A DNA stretch of 64,000 nt, from positions 62,001-126,000 of the forward strand of contig CALWSL010000002.1 of assembly GCA_944384205.1 (NCBI GenBank). The letters run 5' to 3'. The translations under genes were made by a program, and so were the position numbers. Origin of the DNA: an uncultured Acetatifactor sp. (GTDB lineage: Bacteria; Bacillota; Clostridia; Lachnospirales; Lachnospiraceae). The notes beneath the pieces are model-generated. The model worked only from the letters and a program-made list of their open reading frames with translations. It was not told the DNA's origin and did not search any database. How positions within the stretch are numbered: position 1 is the first letter of the stretch; every line of letters begins with the position of its first letter. Positions 62,485 to 64,000 of this stretch are shown one piece after another.

Positions 62485-64000
62485 TTATTTTTTATCATCC
62501 AGCTTCAAGACGCTCATAAACGCCTTCTGGGGGATTTCCACGCTGCCTATCTGACGCATACGCTTCTTTCCCTCCTTCTGCTTCTCCAACAGCTTCTTCT
62601 TACGGGTAATATCGCCGCCGTAACACTTGGCAAGCACATCCTTGCGCATCGCCTTTACGGTCTCACGGGCAATAATCTTGCCGCCCACAGCCGCCTGAAT
62701 GGGAATCTCGAATAAGTGTCTCGGAATCTCCTCCTTTAATTTTTCGCACATCTTACGTCCTCTCTCATATGCGGAATCTGCATGTACGATAAAGGACAGG
62801 GCGTCCACTTCCTCCCGGTTAATCAGAATATCCAGCTTCACAAGGCTCGCCTGCTCATAACCCTTGATATCATAGTCAAAGGATGCGTAGCCTCTGGAAC
62901 GGGATTTCAGCGCGTCAAAAAAATCATAAATAATTTCGTTTAAGGGCAGCTCATATTTTAACAGCGCGCGGGTTCCTTCGATATATTCCATCCCTAAGTA
63001 ACGTCCGCGTCTTTCCTGACAAAGCTCCATAATGGGACCGATATATTCCGATGTCACCATAATTTCAGCGCTGACGATAGGCTCCTCCATATATTCAATC
63101 TCGGAAGGGTCGGGCAGATTGGAGGGATTGGTCAGCTCAATCACTTCACCGTTGGTCTTGTGCACCTTATAGACAACGCCCGGCGCCGTGGTTACCAAAT
63201 CCAGATTGTATTCCCGCTCAAGCCGCTCCTGAATAATTTCCAGATGCAGCAGCCCCAAAAAGCCGCAGCGGAAACCGAATCCTAATGCAATGGAAGTTTC
63301 CGGCTCATAATGCAGGGAGGCGTCGTTTAACTGCAATTTCTCCAGCGCATCGCGAAGGTCGGGGTATTTTGCACCATCCGCGGGATACAGCCCGCAGTAA
63401 ACCATGGATTGTACCTTCTTGTACCCGGGGAGGGCTTCCGCACAGGGATTGTTATCATCCGTCACCGTGTCTCCCACTGCGGTATCCTTCACATTTTTAA
63501 TGGAAGCGGTAATATAGCCTACCATTCCGGCGCTCAGCTCCTCACAGGGAATGAACTGACCGGCGCCGAAATACCCCACCTCTACTACATCCGCCTTCGC
63601 TCCGGTTGCCATCATGCGAATCGTGGTGCCTTTTTTTACGGTTCCTTCCATAATACGGCAGAAAATAATAACCCCCTTATAAGAATCGTACAGGGAATCA
63701 AAAATCAATGCCTGCAGGGGATTGTCGGGATTGCCCTTGGGGGCAGGAATCTTTTTTACAATCTGCTCTAATACCTCATCGATTCCGATACCGTTCTTGG
63801 CTGAAATCAACGGCGCATCCTGCGCCTCAATACCGATGACATCCTCAATCTCCTCAATAACTCTCTGCGGATCCGCGCTGGGTAAATCTATCTTGTTGAT
63901 AACGGGAAACACATCCAAATCATGGTCAAGCGCCAGATAAACATTGGCAAGGGTCTGCGCTTCGATTCCCTGCGCCGCATCGACAACAAGAATCGCGCCG
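62485..64000 (-). CDS. lepA: Elongation factor 4 (LepA), partial, runs off right edge
   Basis: The frame is open to base 64000, about 504 of ~600 residues. The visible part begins within the GTPase domain ([20 protein letters not shown]), contains the G4 motif NKIDLP, then domain II, the EF-G-like domains ([20 protein letters not shown]) and the LepA-specific C-terminal domain with [21 protein letters not shown] ribosomal GTPase that back-translocates stalled ribosomes. The Walker A region lies outside the window. Confidence 0.97.
   Translation of the reverse strand, partial: GAILVVDAAQGIEAQTLANVYLALDHDLDVFPVINKIDLPSADPQRVIEEIEDVIGIEAQDAPLISAKNGIGIDEVLEQIVKKIPAPKGNPDNPLQALIFDSLYDSYKGVIIFCRIMEGTVKKGTTIRMMATGAKADVVEVGYFGAGQFIPCEELSAGMVGYITASIKNVKDTAVGDTVTDDNNPCAEALPGYKKVQSMVYCGLYPADGAKYPDLRDALEKLQLNDASLHYEPETSIALGFGFRCGFLGLLHLEIIQERLEREYNLDLVTTAPGVVYKVHKTNGEVIELTNPSNLPDPSEIEYMEEPIVSAEIMVTSEYIGPIMELCQERRGRYLGMEYIEGTRALLKYELPLNEIIYDFFDALKSRSRGYASFDYDIKGYEQASLVKLDILINREEVDALSFIVHADSAYERGRKMCEKLKEEIPRHLFEIPIQAAVGGKIIARETVKAMRKDVLAKCYGGDITRKKKLLEKQKEGKKRMRQIGSVEIPQKAFMSVLKLDDKK

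Overview
The window is a low-to-moderate GC Firmicutes chromosome segment, most likely from a motile Clostridia of the Lachnospiraceae type (Roseburia/Butyrivibrio-like). Evidence seen directly: a Gram-positive PolC, CodY, a sporulation-type sigma factor (SigK-like), CheC/CheD/FliY-type chemotaxis, an ECF-free SigD-type flagellar sigma factor, and tandem LacI-like-sensor/GGDEF proteins with the Ser-Cys-Gly-Cys motif common in that family. Genus assignment is inference. Every gene I can support lies on the minus strand, so the transcription order runs from high to low coordinates. I see no insertion sequence, prophage or CRISPR array.

Layout from the right (upstream) end: partial lepA, hemW, a sigK-like gene, a degenerate HD-GYP gene, pilT, comM, dprA, ispG, polC and a tRNA-Glu(CTC) (64000-49498); topA (49288-47210); two tandem 643-residue LacI-sensor/GGDEF diguanylate cyclases (47067-43181) preceded by a near-consensus CodY box; codY (43044-42256); then one continuous ~35-kb fla/che operon (42015-6965). 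Its order is flgB flgC fliE fliF fliG fliH fliI fliJ ylxF/motE fliK flgD (TIGR02530-type gene) flgE flbD motA motB fliL fliM fliY cheY fliO fliP fliQ fliR flhB flhA flhF flhG pilZ cheB cheA cheW cheC cheD (small membrane protein) fliA/sigD fapA-like (small conserved ORF) swrB-like (MltG-LysM-like). It ends at a strong terminator whose stem contains the -35 box of the rpsB-tsf promoter. After rpsB-tsf come two hairpins, a gene-free AT-rich gap, a zinc-ribbon/PASTA membrane protein, an orphan OmpR-type response regulator, and an ABC-2 exporter (ATPase plus truncated permease).

The backbone dprA-topA-...-codY-flgB...sigD-swrB-rpsB-tsf matches the well-known Bacillus subtilis gene order. Here the trmFO-xerC-hslVU block is absent and the GGDEF pair occupies that place, while ispG-polC-tRNA sit between dprA and topA. 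The most interesting theme is a possible nutrient/c-di-GMP/motility circuit. CodY may control the two ligand-sensing cyclases, a YcgR/MotI-type PilZ receptor is encoded inside the fla/che operon next to flhG and cheB, and a degenerate HD-GYP protein and a solitary PilT lie nearby. Other notable items are a SigK-like protein with no room for a pro-sequence, an MltG LysM-like domain without its catalytic domain at the end of the flagellar operon, Met/Asn-rich 9-residue repeats in FliY, and several overlapping promoter/terminator arrangements.
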